From contig JAKBQK010000280.1 in the NCBI GenBank assembly GCA_021835265.1, positions 1-17,563 of the forward strand: a stretch of DNA of 17,563 nt, in the 5' to 3' direction. This document shows, piece after piece, positions 16,738 through 17,563 of this stretch (position 1 is its first letter; the number at the start of each line of letters is the position of its first letter). Source of the DNA: Thermoplasmata archaeon (lineage in GTDB: Archaea; Thermoplasmatota; Thermoplasmata; Thermoplasmatales; Thermoplasmataceae). Below the pieces are notes generated by a model. It did not search any database. It saw only the letters and a program-made list of their open reading frames with translations, and was not told the DNA's origin. Made by a program: the position numbers and the translations under genes.

Positions 16738-17563
16738 ACATTCAACTCCTTAACCCACTCCAAAGTTTTGACCAACCCACCGTCAAGTTCCACCTCTGGT
16801 TTCCATTTCAATAATTTCTTTGCTTTACTTATATCAGCAGACCTTCTAAACGGGTCGTCTGTCCTTGATTCGAGAAATGAAATTTTTGAACTTGATGAGG
16901 CCTTTCCAATAATAAGTTTTGCAAGATTAATAATTGTAATTTCGTTTCCGGATCCAATATTCACGATCTCCCCAGATATATCATCGTTCGTTATCATTTT
17001 CCATGTTGCGTCTACCCAATCTGAAACATAGAGAAAAGATCTAGTTTGTTCTCCTGAACCATGTATAGTAATATCGACTCCAGAGATGGCTTGCTGTAAG
17101 AACCTGGGAATTACTCGTCCGTACTGACCATCAGGCCTTATCCTTGGTCCATAAACATTAAATGGACGCTGTATTCGAGTATCAATATTATATTTTCTAT
17201 GAAATGCCATGATCAATGCTTCAGAATATCGTTTCCCCTCATCGTAACAACTCCTAATTCCGTTTGGGTTCACATACCCAAAATATGTCTCAGGTGTAGG
17301 TATAATTTGAGCTTCACCATAAATTTCTGATGACGAAGTATAGAAAAATCTTGCATGATATTTAAGGGAGAGTTCGAGCATTTTCAATGTACCGATTGAA
17401 TTGGAAAAAAGAGTTTCCACAGGGTTTAAAATATAGTCTTCTGGAGAAGGTCTGGCTGCTAAATGCACAATGTAATCAAATTTTTCATCTATATTAGTGG
17501 ATTCCACACTACCTCTAATGAATCTGACATCTTTTGGAACATTGATTTCTTTTGATGTTGAAA
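16734..17563 (-). CDS. UDP-xylose-synthase-like epimerase/decarboxylase (partial)
   Basis: Extended short-chain dehydrogenase of the NAD-dependent epimerase family. The gene enters from beyond the window's right edge, so the N-terminal GxxGxxG NAD site is not visible; the frame is open to 17563, and the apparent start at 17507 is an internal GTG. Visible are YIVHLAARPSP, FFYTSSSEIYGE, the catalytic YxxxK within NPNGIRSCYDEGKRYSEAL, and RPFNVYGPRIRPDGQYGRVI. The NPNGIRSCYDEGKR block is the hallmark of UDP-glucuronate decarboxylases (UDP-xylose synthase), which fits the dehydrogenase and uridylyltransferase downstream. ELNV at the C-terminus ends in TGA overlapping the next gene's GTG. A dTDP-glucose dehydratase or UDP-glucose epimerase is less likely given this motif. 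Confidence 0.88.
   Translation of the reverse strand, partial: STSKEINVPKDVRFIRGSVESTNIDEKFDYIVHLAARPSPEDYILNPVETLFSNSIGTLKMLELSLKYHARFFYTSSSEIYGEAQIIPTPETYFGYVNPNGIRSCYDEGKRYSEALIMAFHRKYNIDTRIQRPFNVYGPRIRPDGQYGRVIPRFLQQAISGVDITIHGSGEQTRSFLYVSDWVDATWKMITNDDISGEIVNIGSGNEITIINLAKLIIGKASSSSKISFLESRTDDPFRRSADISKAKKLLKWKPEVELDGGLVKTLEWVKELNV

Noticed and set aside
1..17563. CRISPR array, defence island or toxin-antitoxin system
   Set aside because: No regularly spaced repeats and no nuclease, helicase, Cas or toxin-like genes; non-glycan genes are the two IS remnants, unknown frames and debris.

Overview
The window looks like part of an archaeal chromosome, most plausibly a Thermoplasmatales-like acidophile. 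The evidence is A+T-rich DNA with many ATA/AGA/AGG codons, GGAGGT-type ribosome binding sites beside apparently leaderless genes, GTG and TTG starts, and a giant membrane protein whose extracytoplasmic part is packed with N-glycosylation sequons. The taxonomic call is inference; there is no rRNA or marker gene to fix it. I see no rRNA, tRNA or CRISPR array.

Almost every recognisable host gene belongs to surface-glycan (N-glycan, S-layer or polysaccharide) assembly, interrupted by two dead insertion sequences. Left to right: a GT2 glycosyltransferase (162-1100, +); a complete but mutated IS21-family element (1278-3379) with terminal repeats, 24-bp subterminal repeats and a TTTGA target duplication; on the minus strand, a short reading frame cut by that element, a GT2 pseudogene (3610-4497), coding debris, and an FkbM-type methyltransferase (4901-5803). 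A plus-strand block follows: an unknown protein (6383-7156), an 1110-residue sequon-rich membrane protein (7270-10602), a GT4 glycosyltransferase overlapping it (10586-11737), and a class I SAM methyltransferase (11763-12545). Next is a fossil IS5-family transposase (12700-13651, minus).

The right end is a tightly overlapped minus-strand operon, read from the window edge inward: UDP-xylose-synthase-like epimerase (partial), UDP-glucose 6-dehydrogenase (broken by one base), UTP-glucose-1-phosphate uridylyltransferase, and a CgeB-like glycosyltransferase. Together the first three would take glucose-1-phosphate to UDP-glucose, UDP-glucuronate and UDP-xylose; the glycosyltransferases and methyltransferases would use such sugars, and the membrane protein may be a transferase or a substrate at the outer face.

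The main curiosity is the pattern of breakage. Five single-base losses in A/T runs disable the GT2 pseudogene (two), istA, istB and the otherwise intact UDP-glucose dehydrogenase. In the last the break forms an A-AAA-AAA heptamer directly before a stop, so base-calling error, real decay and recoding are all open. I found no defence system or other clearly new genetic system; the strongest novelty candidate is the large membrane protein and its unknown neighbour.
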